From contig NZ_MZMV01000026.1 in assembly GCF_002210435.1 (NCBI RefSeq), forward strand, positions 1-64,000: DNA of 64,000 bases, read 5' to 3'. Shown here one piece after another: positions 1-8,752 of this stretch; position 1 is the first letter of the stretch, and every line of letters starts with the position of its first letter. The notes below the pieces were generated by a model that was not told the origin of the DNA, did no database searches, and was given only the letters and a program-made list of their open reading frames with translations. This DNA comes from Micromonospora wenchangensis. Lineage in GTDB: Bacteria; Actinomycetota; Actinomycetes; Mycobacteriales; Micromonosporaceae. A program made the translations under genes and the position numbers.

Positions 1-2
1 CG

Positions 3-1253
3 GGCAGCCGGGGCGAGGCCTGGCGGCCGGCCGGCCGGGGCGGGCGCTGGGCACGGGGCGGGCGCTGGGGCCGGCCGGTCCTGGCGGTGGCCGGCGCGGT
101 GCTCGCGTCGGCGAGCAGCCCGGTGGCGGGCCTGTTCGTCGGCCTGGCCGGGGTGGCGCTGCTGGTCACCCGCCGGTGGGCCGACGGCCTGCTGCTCGGG
201 GTCGCGGCGGCGGTGCCGCTGGCGGTCACCGGGCTGCTGTTCGGCGAGGGCGGCTGGATGAACATCAGCGGCACCGACACCCTGCGGTCAGTCACGGCCA
301 GCCTGCTGGTGGCGGCGTTGGTGGCGTACCGGCCGGTGCGGGTGGGGGCGTTGCTGTCGGCGGGCGGGGTGCTGGCGGCGGCGCTGGTGCACACCCCGGT
401 CGGCCTGAACGCGACCCGCCTGGTGACGATGTTCGCGCTGCCGGTGCTGGCCGCCGCCGCCCGGCCACCCGCCCGGCTCACCGCGTGGCTGCCCCGCCGC
501 CGGGCCGCCCCGGGGTCCGGCGGGGCCACCCGACCGGTCCCGCCTGTCGGTCTGTCCGCCGGGACCGGCGCGGTGGCGTTGGCCGTGCTGCTGGCGGCAG
601 TGTGCTGGTGGCTGCCGCCGGTGGTCGCCGCCGACGTCCGCAGCGCCGACGATCCGACCGCCGACCGGGGCTACTTCGCCCCGCTCGCCGCCGAGTTGGG
701 CCGGCGTGGGCTCACCGGGCGGGTGGAGGTGCCGCCGACCCGCAACTACTGGGAGGCCGCGCAGCTCGGCGAGGTGCCGCTGGCTCGGGGCTGGCTGCGT
801 CAGGTCGACATCGGCCGCAACCCGCTGTTCTTCACCACCGTCCCGGGGGCCGGTGGCACCGGTGTGCCGTTGACCGCCGACAGCTACCGGGCCTGGCTGG
901 ACGAGTACGCCGTGCAGTACGTCGCCGTCGCCGACGCGCCGCTGTCCTGGGTGGGCCGGGCCGAGGCGGAACTGGTCGGGGCGGGGTTGCCGTACCTGAC
1001 CGAGGTCTGGTCGGACCGGCACTGGCGGTTGTACGCGGTGACCGACCCGACGCCCCTGGTCGCCGCGCCCGGGGTGCTGGTCCGGCAGGACGCCGCCACG
1101 CTGACGTTCCGGACCACCGCCGCCGGTCAGGTCCCGGTCCGGGTCCACCACTCCCCCTGGCTGACCGTCTCACCCGACGCCACCGTCACCGCCGACGGCC
1201 CATGGACCCTGGTCACCGTCCCCCGCGCCGGCACCTGGACCCTCCACTCCTGA
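3..1253 (+). CDS. Polytopic membrane protein, C-terminal part (5' truncated by window edge)
   Basis: The reading frame is already open at base 3, so the gene starts before the window; the GTG at 87 is internal or an alternative start. The visible part has about six hydrophobic segments in its first 190 residues, the last one ending in a VLLAAVCWWLPP stretch. A roughly 190-residue hydrophilic C-terminal domain follows and is probably outside the membrane. Loop charges (arginine-rich PRRR and TRRW) fit inner-membrane topology. I do not recognise the family; a large actinobacterial membrane protein or glycosyltransferase-type protein is possible, but no catalytic motif is visible. It ends facing a convergent regulator gene, with three hairpin repeats in between. 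Confidence 0.7.
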   Translation, partial: GSRGEAWRPAGRGGRWARGGRWGRPVLAVAGAVLASASSPVAGLFVGLAGVALLVTRRWADGLLLGVAAAVPLAVTGLLFGEGGWMNISGTDTLRSVTASLLVAALVAYRPVRVGALLSAGGVLAAALVHTPVGLNATRLVTMFALPVLAAAARPPARLTAWLPRRRAAPGSGGATRPVPPVGLSAGTGAVALAVLLAAVCWWLPPVVAADVRSADDPTADRGYFAPLAAELGRRGLTGRVEVPPTRNYWEAAQLGEVPLARGWLRQVDIGRNPLFFTTVPGAGGTGVPLTADSYRAWLDEYAVQYVAVADAPLSWVGRAEAELVGAGLPYLTEVWSDRHWRLYAVTDPTPLVAAPGVLVRQDAATLTFRTTAAGQVPVRVHHSPWLTVSPDATVTADGPWTLVTVPRAGTWTLHS

Positions 1254-1317
1254 CCCGCCGGCCCCCGCCCCCACCCCGCGCCTACTCACCCCGCGTCTGC
1301 TCGCGCCCGCTCGTGTT

Positions 1318-1371
1318 GATCAAGAGGTTGGCGTCAGCCTGGTCGCCGTTCCTGACGTAAACCTCTTGATC
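1318..1371. repeat. Dispersed hairpin repeat, copy 1
   Basis: The 20-base arms are 1318-1337 and 1352-1371 around a 14-base loop. The left arm carries GGCGTCAG and the right arm reads back as TACGTCAG, so two base pairs of the stem are imperfect, one of them a G-T wobble. It is the first of three copies between convergent genes. Confidence 0.9.
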
Positions 1372-1400
1372 ACCGCAGACCACCCCCGTCCGGGCCGGGC

Positions 1401-1455
1401 GATCAAGAGGTTGGCGTCAGCCCTGCCCCGGATTTTCGACGCCAACCTCTTGATC
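1401..1455. repeat. Dispersed hairpin repeat, copy 2
   Basis: The arms 1401-1418 and 1438-1455 are a perfect 18-bp inverted repeat (GATCAAGAGGTTGGCGTC) around a 19-base loop. Confidence 0.9.
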
Positions 1456-1472
1456 ACCACGCCGTTGCCCCG

Positions 1473-1528
1473 TGATCAAGAGGTTGGCGTCACGGATTCG
1501 CGGCAGGGTGACGCCAACCTCTTGATCA
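1473..1528. repeat. Dispersed hairpin repeat, copy 3
   Basis: A perfect 21-bp stem (1473-1493 with 1508-1528) encloses a 14-base loop. It lies next to the 3' end of the convergent regulator gene and overlaps its stop region. No T-run follows either arm, so it is not a textbook intrinsic terminator. Confidence 0.9.
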
Positions 1529-2170
1529 ACTCGACTGGGCGGGGGCGGTGGGGCGGGTGGGGCGGGCGCGGACGTGTAGGCGTTCGCCCTGGGGGCCGAA
1601 GAGGCTGAGGATCTCGGCCGGCAGCTCGAACGGGTTGCCGAACCAGTGCGGCGTGCGGGTGTCGAACTCGGCGACCTCACCGGCGTCGAGGGTGAGGTCG
1701 TGCCCGCCGAGCAGCAGCCGGATCCGGCCGGAGAGCACGTAGAGCCACTCGTACCCCTCGTGCACCTGCGGGGTCGGCTCCCCCGCCGGCACCCGCGGCG
1801 GGTACACCATCTTGTACGCCTGGACGCCACCCGGGCGGCGGGTCAACGGCACGATGGTGACGCCGTGCCGGACGACCGGCCGGCGGTGGACCCGGGGATC
1901 CCCGATCATCGGCGTGCCGACCAGGTCGTCCAGCGGCACCCGGTGGAAGCGGGCCAGGGCGAGCAGGAGTTCCAGGGTGGGCCGGCGGCCGCCCGACTCC
2001 AGCCGGGACAGGGTGCTGACCGAGATGCCGGTCGCCGCGCCGAGCTGACTCAGTGTCACGCCGCGCTGCTGCCGTAGCGCCCGCAGCCGCGGCCCGACCG
2101 TGGTGAGCACCTCGTCCGAGGTGATGTCGCTGGGTTCGCCGGTCACCGCACCAGTTTGCCATTCCGGCAA
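1526..2170 (-). CDS. XRE-family regulator with C-terminal cupin domain
   Basis: The 214-residue protein has an N-terminal helix-turn-helix (about residues 25-80, with GVTLSQLGAATGISVSTLSRLE as two motif halves) and a cupin_2 barrel (about 110-205; VHEGYEWLYVLSG and DAGEVAEFD). This is the usual layout of small-molecule-sensing HTH/cupin repressors. The ATG at 2170 is used here; the in-frame GTG eight codons later (VTGEPSD) is an equally good start. It is divergent from the oxidoreductase-methyltransferase gene across an 80-bp gap, so it probably controls that gene and itself. The ligand is not evident. Confidence 0.88.
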   Translation of the reverse strand: MPEWQTGAVTGEPSDITSDEVLTTVGPRLRALRQQRGVTLSQLGAATGISVSTLSRLESGGRRPTLELLLALARFHRVPLDDLVGTPMIGDPRVHRRPVVRHGVTIVPLTRRPGGVQAYKMVYPPRVPAGEPTPQVHEGYEWLYVLSGRIRLLLGGHDLTLDAGEVAEFDTRTPHWFGNPFELPAEILSLFGPQGERLHVRARPTRPTAPAQSS

Positions 2171-2250
2171 CGATTTTTGGCAGTGCGGCGATCCGGGCGG
2201 ACGATCCGGAGCATCGGCGGGACGGACCCGCGCGGAGGGAGGCAGTGGTC

Positions 2251-4041
2251 ATGACGTACCCGGTGGTGCACGACGTGGTGGTGGTCGGCGGCGGCGCGGC
2301 CGGGCTCAGCGGCGCGCTCGCCCTGGGCCGGTTCCGCCGCGACGTGGTGGTGGTCGACGGCGGCACCCCGCGCAACGCCCCGGCCGACCACGTGCACAAC
2401 TTCCTGACCAACGAGGGTGTCCCACCCGACACCCTGTACGCGACGGGCCGGGCCGAGGTGGCCCGGTACGGCGTGACCCTGCTCGACGCCACCGTCACCG
2501 CCGCCCACCCGCTCGACGGCGTACCCGGTGCCACCGGCGCGGGCCCGACCGCCGGCACCGGAGAGAGCACCCGCCCGGCCGGCGGCGGCGGACCGGCGCG
2601 GTTCGCGGTGACGCTGGCCGACGGTCGGGTGCTGCACGCCCGGCGGCTGCTGGTCACCACCGGCCTGGTCGACGAGTTGCCCGACGTGCCGGGGCTGGCC
2701 GGGCGGTGGGGCCGCGACGTGCTGCACTGCCCGTACTGCCACGGGTGGGAGGTGCGCGACCAGGCCGTCGGGGTGCTCGCCACCGGCCCGATGGCTGCCC
2801 ACCAGGCGCTGCTGTTCCGGCAGCTCACCGACGACGTGGTGGTCTTCACCCACACCGCCGGGCCGTTGTCCGCCGACGAGGCGGAACGGCTGGCCGCCCG
2901 GGGGGTCACCGTGGTCGACGGCGAGGTGGCGGAGCTGGAGGTCACCGCCGACCGGCTCACCGGCGTACGGCTGCGGTCCGGGCGGGTGGTCCCCCGGGAG
3001 GCGCTGGTGGTCGCGCCCCGGTTCGCCGCACGGGCCGCCTTCCTCGCCGGGCTCGGGTTGACCCCGGAGGACTTCGTCGTCGGCGGGCACGCCTTCGGTG
3101 ACCGGATCGCCGCCGACGCCTCCGGCGCGGCCGGGGTGCCCGGGGTCTGGGTGGCCGGCAACGTCACCGATCCGCAGGCCACCGTCATCGCCGCCGCGGC
3201 GGCGGGGCTGAAGGCCGCCGCCGCCCTCAACGCCGACCTGATCGCCGAGGACACCGACCGGGCCGTCGCCGCGCGACGCGCGACAGTACCCGGGCAGGCC
3301 GCGCCCGCGTACGAGCGGACCGGGGCGGTGGACGACCGCGCCGCGGCCGGGGTCGAGCGAACCGGGAACGTGGTCGAGCGGACCGGGGCCGACGACCGCG
3401 ACGGCGGGCAGGCCGCAGCGGTGGACGAGGCGACCGCCCGGCACTGGGACGAGCTGTACCGGGGTCGGGAGCGGTACTGGAGCGGGCGGCCCAATCCGCA
3501 CCTGGTGGACGTGGCCGGGGCGCTGCCGCCGGGCACCGCGCTGGACCTGGGATGCGGCGAGGGCGGCGACGCGGTGTGGTTGGCCCGGCAGGGCTGGCGG
3601 GTGACGGCCGTCGACGTCTCCACCGCAGCCCTGCAACGGTCGGCCGCCGCGGTGACCGCCGCCGGGGTGGCGGCCCTGGTCGACTTCCAGCGGCACGACC
3701 TGGCCCGGACCTTCCCGGCCGGGGAGTTCGACCTGGTCTCCGCGCAGTTCCTCCAGTCGCCGCTGGAGTTCCCCCGGGCCGAGGTGCTGCGGGCGGCGGC
3801 GCGGGCGGTCGCCCCGGGCGGCCGGCTGCTCGTGGTCGAGCACGGGGCGGTGCCGCCGTGGGGCAACGCCGCGCACCACCACATCCGGTTCCCCACCCCG
3901 CAGGAGACCCTGGCCGACCTCGACCTCGACCCGGACGGCTGGGACGTCGAACGGCTGGACGCGCCGCAGCGGCAGGCGACCGGCCCCGACGGCCAGACCG
4001 GCACCCTGGTCGACCATCTGGTGCTGGTTCGCCGCCGGTAG
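2251..4041 (+). CDS. Fusion: thioredoxin-reductase-like FAD oxidoreductase + class I SAM methyltransferase
   Basis: Residues 1-330 form a two-dinucleotide-fold flavoprotein: an FAD motif GGGAAGLS at about 13-20, a CPYC redox centre at 160-163, and a C-terminal FAD motif VWVAGNVTD at about 299-307. Residues 340-390 are a charged linker with a degenerate repeat of an ERTG unit. Residues 393-596 are a Rossmann methyltransferase with SAM motif LDLGCGEGG at 431-439. The ATG at 2251 is preceded by GGAGG at a normal distance; a GTG at 2245 is also in frame. The oxidoreductase half resembles actinobacterial thioredoxin reductase relatives. Substrates are unknown; a detoxification role is inference from the fusion and the divergent cupin regulator. 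Confidence 0.85.
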   Translation: MTYPVVHDVVVVGGGAAGLSGALALGRFRRDVVVVDGGTPRNAPADHVHNFLTNEGVPPDTLYATGRAEVARYGVTLLDATVTAAHPLDGVPGATGAGPTAGTGESTRPAGGGGPARFAVTLADGRVLHARRLLVTTGLVDELPDVPGLAGRWGRDVLHCPYCHGWEVRDQAVGVLATGPMAAHQALLFRQLTDDVVVFTHTAGPLSADEAERLAARGVTVVDGEVAELEVTADRLTGVRLRSGRVVPREALVVAPRFAARAAFLAGLGLTPEDFVVGGHAFGDRIAADASGAAGVPGVWVAGNVTDPQATVIAAAAAGLKAAAALNADLIAEDTDRAVAARRATVPGQAAPAYERTGAVDDRAAAGVERTGNVVERTGADDRDGGQAAAVDEATARHWDELYRGRERYWSGRPNPHLVDVAGALPPGTALDLGCGEGGDAVWLARQGWRVTAVDVSTAALQRSAAAVTAAGVAALVDFQRHDLARTFPAGEFDLVSAQFLQSPLEFPRAEVLRAAARAVAPGGRLLVVEHGAVPPWGNAAHHHIRFPTPQETLADLDLDPDGWDVERLDAPQRQATGPDGQTGTLVDHLVLVRRR

Positions 4042-4134
4042 GGCGGGCCCCGATCTCCGTCCACGATGGGGGGATCCGACCGGAGATCCTCACGGTCGCG
4101 GAAATCGCCGAACTACCAAAGAAATCGAGAAGTA

Positions 4135-4163
4135 TTGACGCCCCATTTTCCTTCACGTAGGTT
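4135..4163 (+). promoter_or_regulatory. Sigma-70-type promoter for the I36 inhibitor-like gene
   Basis: TTGACG (4135-4140) and TAGGTT (4158-4163) are separated by 17 bases, in an island of unusually AT-rich sequence (about 4105-4165). The predicted transcript would begin near 4170, leaving a leader of about 185 bases before the ATG at 4357. This accounts for the 315-base gene-free stretch 4042-4356; I see no other structure there. Confidence 0.6.
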
Positions 4164-4356
4164 AAGGACCGACAACAGGCCACGGGGGCCTCTGGGAGAA
4201 CTGTTGGACGACGGCGCAGGCACGTCCTGCCGCCGTACATGCGGGTATCCGCAATTCTCAGCATTGACAGTCGACGTCTCGGTCGAAGGTCGCTCGCTGG
4301 CCGGCCATGTGCCGCGTCGCGCCATGCCCCCCGCCACCACTTCACGGGAGGAAACC

Positions 4357-4746
4357 ATGCGACACATCGGGACCACACTCGCGGGCCTCGCCCTCGTCGG
4401 CACCACCGTCCTCGCCGGCGCCCCGGCCCAGGCCGCAGCGCCCGCCACGACGGACGCACTGGCCCTGAGCTGCCCCTCCACCGGCGCGCTCTGCCTCTAC
4501 AAGGACGCCGGCTTCCTCAACATCCTGGACGTGCTCAACGGCAGCGCCAGCCTGGTCAACACCAACGCCGACAACGCGGTCACCTCGGTCCGCAACCGGG
4601 GCACCTGCGCCTACAAGCTCTACCGCAACGGCGACCGTTCCGACAGCCCCATCACCGTCGGCCCACGCACCGAGATCTCCAACCTCGGGACGTTCTGGGG
4701 CCTGCAGTGGAACGACTCCATCAGCTACGCGCAAATCTGGTGCTGA
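4357..4746 (+). CDS. Secreted peptidase inhibitor family I36-like protein
   Basis: The 129-residue precursor has a Sec signal peptide (MRHIGTTL..., hydrophobic to about 20, AQA cleavage site at 24-26). The mature part of about 100 residues carries paired cysteines: CPSTGALCLYKDAGF near the start, C in NRGTCAYK, and a C-terminal WC. The CP...LCLY start and the spacing of aromatic residues are typical of the I36 inhibitor family (Streptomyces metalloproteinase-inhibitor-like, a crystallin-type fold). The start is set by GGGAGG seven bases before ATG; the longer open frame upstream crosses the promoter and is not used. Inhibitory activity is family inference. Confidence 0.82.
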   Translation: MRHIGTTLAGLALVGTTVLAGAPAQAAAPATTDALALSCPSTGALCLYKDAGFLNILDVLNGSASLVNTNADNAVTSVRNRGTCAYKLYRNGDRSDSPITVGPRTEISNLGTFWGLQWNDSISYAQIWC

Positions 4747-4866
4747 CCCCGCACCATTCGGAACACCATTTTCCGGAGCCTGGAAAATAGTGCGGGAAAA
4801 GCGTTCTGCGACCATTTACCAGGCCGTCGCCATCGGGTGACGCGCTCATTCGGCGTACCCTCAGCC

Positions 4867-4904
4867 GTCCTCGACGCCGGGGCTCAACCCCCGGCGTCGA
4901 GGAC
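4867..4904. terminator. Bidirectional hairpin overlapping the end of glnE
   Basis: A perfect 16-bp stem (4867-4882 with 4889-4904) encloses a 6-base loop that contains the glnE stop codon (TCA at 4884-4886 on this strand). It sits between the convergent inhibitor gene and glnE and can serve both. It lacks a T-tract. Confidence 0.7.
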
Positions 4905-7900
4905 GCGTTGCATCGCCGCCCGGGACCGCCTGGCGGTGCGCAGGTAGTGGTCGAGGAACTCACCCGGGTCGTCCGCGCCGAGCAGCCGCACCACGCCGGC
5001 CAACTCCACCCCGTGCCGTGGCAACTGGTCCCCGGCGCGCCCCCGGACCAGCATCAACGCGTTACGGACCTGGGCGGCGAGGGTCCACCCGGCGGTCATC
5101 GCGACGGCGTCCGCCGGGTCGACCAGCTTGGCGTCCCGGGCCGCCGCGAGCGCGTCGAGGGTACGCGTGCCGCGCAGCTGCGGGTACGCCCCGGCGTGCC
5201 GGAGCTGGAGCAGTTGCACCGCCCACTCGACGTCGGCGAGGCCACCCCGGCCGAGCTTGGTGTGGGTGGCCGGGTCGGCGCCCCGGGGCAGCCGTTCGTT
5301 CTCCACCCGGGCCTTGATCCGGCGGATCTCGACCACCTGTTCCCGGGTCAACCCGTCGGCCGGGTAGCGGACCGGGTCGACCATCTGCTCGAACTCGGTG
5401 CCCAGGTCGGCGTCGCCGCAGACGAACCGGGCCCGCAGCAGCGCCTGCGCCTCCCACACCCGCGACCAGCGGGCGTAGTACTGGGCGTACGCGGCGAGAC
5501 TGCGCACCAGCGGCCCCTGCCGTCCCTCGGGGCGCAGGTCGGCGTCGACCCCGAGCGCCGGGTCGGGGGCGGGGGCCCCGAGCAGGCGGCGCAGTTCCTC
5601 GGCGATCGCGTGCGCGGCGGCGCTGGCCGTGCTCTCCGCCGTACCGGCCGGCGGGTCGTAGACGAACAGCACGTCGGCGTCGGAGAGGTAGTTCGACTCG
5701 TACCCGCCGAGGCGACCGAGGCCGATCACCGCGAACCGCAGGCCGGGCAGCTCCGGCTGGGCGGCCCGGACGGCGCGCAGCGCGGCGGACAGGGTGGCGT
5801 CGGTGACGTACGACAGGCCGGTGCCGACCCGGGTGACGTCGGCCAGCGGGCCGGCAGGCGCGCCGCGCTCGGGTCGCGGGGCCAACCCGCCGGCCCGGCT
5901 GAGCACGTCGGCGCAGGCGATCCGGACGAGTTCCCGGCGGCGCAGCGCGCGTACCGCCCGGGTCGCCTCGACCGGGTCGGCGTGCCGGGCCGCGGCGGCG
6001 GCGAACCCGTCGCAGAGCACCTCCCGGGGCCGGGGCGTCAGTTCGTTCTCCTCGGCCAGCAGCCGCAGCGCCTCGGGTTCCCGGGCCAGCAGGTCGGCCG
6101 CGTACCGGGACGAGGACAGCACCCGGGCCAGCCGGCGGGCCACCGGGCCGGAGTCGCGCAGCAGCCGCAGGTACCACGGGGTGCTGCCGAGCTTGTCGGA
6201 GACCTGGCGGTAGTTGAGCAGCCCCCGGTCCGGTTCGGGCGCGTCGGCGAACTCGCTGAGCAGCACCGGCAGCAGGGTGCGCTGGATGGCCGCCGTCCGG
6301 CTCACCCCGCCGGTGAGGGCCTGGAGGTGCCGCAGCGCCCCGGCCGGGTCGGCGAAGCCGAGGATCTCCAGCCGGTGCCGGGCCGCCTCCGGGGTGAGCC
6401 GCAGGCCGTCGGCGGGCACCCGGGCAACCGACTCCAGCAGCGGCCGGTAGAGCAGCTTGGCGTGCAGCCGGCGTACCTCTGTGGCGTGGGCGACCCAGTC
6501 GGCGCGGAAGCTCTCCACGGCGCTGCGGCCCGGGGTGGCGGCGTAGCCGAGCCCGGCGGCCAGCCAGCGCAGCGCGGCCGGTTCGGTCGGCACGGTGTGG
6601 GTCCGCCGCAGCGCCTGGAGCTGGAGCCGGTGCTCGACACCGCGCAGGAAGCGGTATCCGCGCAGCAGCGCCTCACCGTCGGCCCGCCCGACGTAGCCGC
6701 CGGCCACCAGCGCGCGCAGCGCCGGCACGGTGCCCGGCACCCGCAGCGACTCGTCGCCCCGGCCGTGCACCAGTTGCAGCAGTTGGACGGCGAACTCGAT
6801 GTCCCGCAGCCCGCCCGGACCCCGCTTGATCTCGCGGTCCAGCTCCTTCGGCGGGATGTTGTCGATGATCCGACGGCGCATGGCGCGCACGTCGGAGACC
6901 GCCTCGGGACGCTCGGACGCCCGCCAGACCAGCGGGGCGAGCGCGTCGATCCACTCGCCGGCCAACGCCAGGTCACCGGCGGCCGGCCGGGCCTTCAGCA
7001 GCGCCTGGAACTCCCAGGTGCGGGCCCACCGCTGGTAGTAGGCGAGGTGACTGGCGAGGGTGCGCACCAGCGGCCCCCGGTTGCCCTCGGGGCGCAGCGC
7101 GGCGTCCACCGGCCAGGCGACCAGCCCGCAGACGTGGATCAGCCGGGCGGCGACGGTGGTCGCGGCGGGCAGGTCCTCGTCGGTCGCGGCCACGAAGATC
7201 ACGTCGACGTCGGAGACGTAGTTCAGTTCGTCGCCGCCGCACTTGCCCATCGCCACCACGGCCAGCCGGGGCCGGGACGTGCCCGCCGGCAGCTCACCCA
7301 CCGCGATCTCGTACGCCGCCGCGAGGGTGGCGTCGGCCAGCGCGGACAGCGCCGCCATCACCTGCTCCAGGCCGCGTCCGCCGGTCAGGTCGGCCGCCGC
7401 GATCCGCAGCAACGCCAGCCGGTACGCCTGCCGCAGCACCGCCACCGGCGCGGTGGCGGTGGTCAGCCGCCCGGCGAGCGCCAGGTCGAGCCGCCCGTCG
7501 GCGGTGGGGGCCAGCCCGTCCGGGGCGGTGCGGAGCACCGTCCACTGACCGGGGTTGGCGACCAGGTGGTCACCGAGGGCGGCGGAGGCGCCGAGCACGG
7601 CGACCAGCCGGCGGCGCAGTCCCGGGTCGGCGGCGAGCGCGGCCAGCAGCTCCGATCCGGTCGCGTCGGCGGCGGCGGTGCGGCGTTCGGTCTCCACCAT
7701 CCGGTGCAGTTGGCGCAGCGCCAGGTCCGGGTCGGCGGCCCGGGAGAGCGCGGCCAGCAGGTCGGCCGCCGACCTGTCGGTGGGTTCCTGCTCGTCGGCC
7801 TGCCACAGCCCGAGGCCGTCCGCCCCGAGCAGGTCGGCGGCGCGGACGCCACCGTCGCCCTCGGCGAACCCGTAGCGGGCCAACCGTCCCCTCGTCGGTC

Positions 7901-7907
7901 TGCTCAT
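4884..7907 (-). CDS. glnE: Glutamine synthetase adenylyltransferase/deadenylylase
   Basis: The 1007-residue protein matches the usual GlnE length of about 1000. It has the duplicated nucleotidyltransferase architecture: an N-terminal catalytic motif GGDELNYVSDVDV (about 224-236) and a second GGYESNYLSDADV (about 733-745), each followed by a helical GlnD_UR_UTase-type region. GlnE adds and removes AMP on the tyrosine of GSI-beta enzymes and so tunes ammonia assimilation. The ATG at 7907 lies one base after the stop of the upstream amidotransferase gene, so the two are translationally coupled; a longer frame to 7958 lies inside that gene. The GS gene 4.4 kb away lacks the target tyrosine, so the substrate must be encoded elsewhere. 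Confidence 0.96.
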   Translation of the reverse strand: MSRPTRGRLARYGFAEGDGGVRAADLLGADGLGLWQADEQEPTDRSAADLLAALSRAADPDLALRQLHRMVETERRTAAADATGSELLAALAADPGLRRRLVAVLGASAALGDHLVANPGQWTVLRTAPDGLAPTADGRLDLALAGRLTTATAPVAVLRQAYRLALLRIAAADLTGGRGLEQVMAALSALADATLAAAYEIAVGELPAGTSRPRLAVVAMGKCGGDELNYVSDVDVIFVAATDEDLPAATTVAARLIHVCGLVAWPVDAALRPEGNRGPLVRTLASHLAYYQRWARTWEFQALLKARPAAGDLALAGEWIDALAPLVWRASERPEAVSDVRAMRRRIIDNIPPKELDREIKRGPGGLRDIEFAVQLLQLVHGRGDESLRVPGTVPALRALVAGGYVGRADGEALLRGYRFLRGVEHRLQLQALRRTHTVPTEPAALRWLAAGLGYAATPGRSAVESFRADWVAHATEVRRLHAKLLYRPLLESVARVPADGLRLTPEAARHRLEILGFADPAGALRHLQALTGGVSRTAAIQRTLLPVLLSEFADAPEPDRGLLNYRQVSDKLGSTPWYLRLLRDSGPVARRLARVLSSSRYAADLLAREPEALRLLAEENELTPRPREVLCDGFAAAAARHADPVEATRAVRALRRRELVRIACADVLSRAGGLAPRPERGAPAGPLADVTRVGTGLSYVTDATLSAALRAVRAAQPELPGLRFAVIGLGRLGGYESNYLSDADVLFVYDPPAGTAESTASAAAHAIAEELRRLLGAPAPDPALGVDADLRPEGRQGPLVRSLAAYAQYYARWSRVWEAQALLRARFVCGDADLGTEFEQMVDPVRYPADGLTREQVVEIRRIKARVENERLPRGADPATHTKLGRGGLADVEWAVQLLQLRHAGAYPQLRGTRTLDALAAARDAKLVDPADAVAMTAGWTLAAQVRNALMLVRGRAGDQLPRHGVELAGVVRLLGADDPGEFLDHYLRTARRSRAAMQRVLDAGG

Positions 7908-7908
7908 C

Positions 7909-8673
7909 TCAGTGCCCGAGCAGGGGCAGGCTGCGGCGGGTGTCGTCGTCCAGTTCACCGAGGGCGAGGGCGGCGAACCGGACGGCGAACGGCTGCCATA
8001 CCTCCTCGACGTCGGCCATCACCCGGTCGCAGGCGGCCACCACCAGGTCCTCGTCGTAGCCCAACTCGGCGAGCAGCGCGGAGCCGTGCGCCCATTCGGC
8101 GATCATCGCGGTGTCGCACTCGATGTGGAACTGCAGGCCCCAGGCCCGGTCGCCGAGCCGGAACGCCTGGTGCGGGTAGCGGGTCGAGGCGGCCAGCAGG
8201 GTGGCGGCCCGGGGCAGCTCGGTGATCTCGTCGGTGTGCCACTGGAGCACGTCCGGGATCAGCGGCACGTACCGGAACAGCAGGTCGCTCTCGGCGGCGT
8301 CGCGCCGGCCGACCACCCCCGGGCCCACCTCGGGGCCGGACGGGCTGCGCTCGACCAGGCCGGCGTGCGCGGTGGCGAGCAGTTGCGCGCCGAGGCAGAC
8401 GCCGAGGGTCGGCACCCGGTGCCGGACCGCCTTGCGCAGCAACCCTTCGAGCTTCGGGAACCAGGGTGCGCCCGGGGTGCCGTCGGGGGCCGGGTAGGCG
8501 TGCTGGTCACCGCCGAGCACCACCAGCGCCACGTACCCGTCGAGGTCGTCGGGGATCCCGTCACCGGCGTGCGGACGCAGTACCCGCAGCTCAAGGCCCC
8601 CCTCCACCAGCCACTCCCCCAGCCGTCGGGGGTCGTCGGTCGGGTCGTTCTCGATCACCAGTGCGGTTCCCAC
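7909..8673 (-). CDS. Class I glutamine amidotransferase-like protein
   Basis: The 254-residue protein has a type-1 GATase fold with nucleophile elbow GVCLGAQLL (Cys93) and a C-terminal GLQFHIE (His183, Glu185), forming an intact Cys-His-Glu triad. No synthetase domain is attached, so it is a stand-alone GATase of the GMP-synthase/gamma-glutamyl-hydrolase type; its ammonia acceptor or substrate is not clear. The GTG at 8673 was chosen because the longer frame runs into the divergent LD-carboxypeptidase gene and upstream residues lack family character. It is followed at one base by glnE. That coupling suggests a link to glutamine metabolism (inference). Confidence 0.85.
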   Translation of the reverse strand: MGTALVIENDPTDDPRRLGEWLVEGGLELRVLRPHAGDGIPDDLDGYVALVVLGGDQHAYPAPDGTPGAPWFPKLEGLLRKAVRHRVPTLGVCLGAQLLATAHAGLVERSPSGPEVGPGVVGRRDAAESDLLFRYVPLIPDVLQWHTDEITELPRAATLLAASTRYPHQAFRLGDRAWGLQFHIECDTAMIAEWAHGSALLAELGYDEDLVVAACDRVMADVEEVWQPFAVRFAALALGELDDDTRRSLPLLGH

Positions 8674-8752
8674 GCCGTCGAGGCTAGCGGGTGCGTCGAC
8701 CGCCGCCGGGAACGCCTCGGTCCGCCCGGCGGGGCGGCTATGCTCGGCCGCT

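Noticed and set aside
1318..1528. CRISPR array suggested by three repeats in 210 bases
   Set aside because: The repeats are inverted pairs with short variable loops and irregular spacing, not direct repeats with uniform spacers, and no cas genes are present.
1677..4064. 795-residue minus-strand frame over the oxidoreductase-methyltransferase gene
   Set aside because: It is Ser/Arg/Thr-rich shadow sequence with no recognisable domain, opposite a gene with two clear catalytic domains.
4908..8225. 1105-residue open frame on the plus strand opposite glnE
   Set aside because: GC-rich genes leave long stop-free antisense frames. The product is Gly/Arg/Gln-rich with no domain, and the opposite frame is unmistakable glnE.
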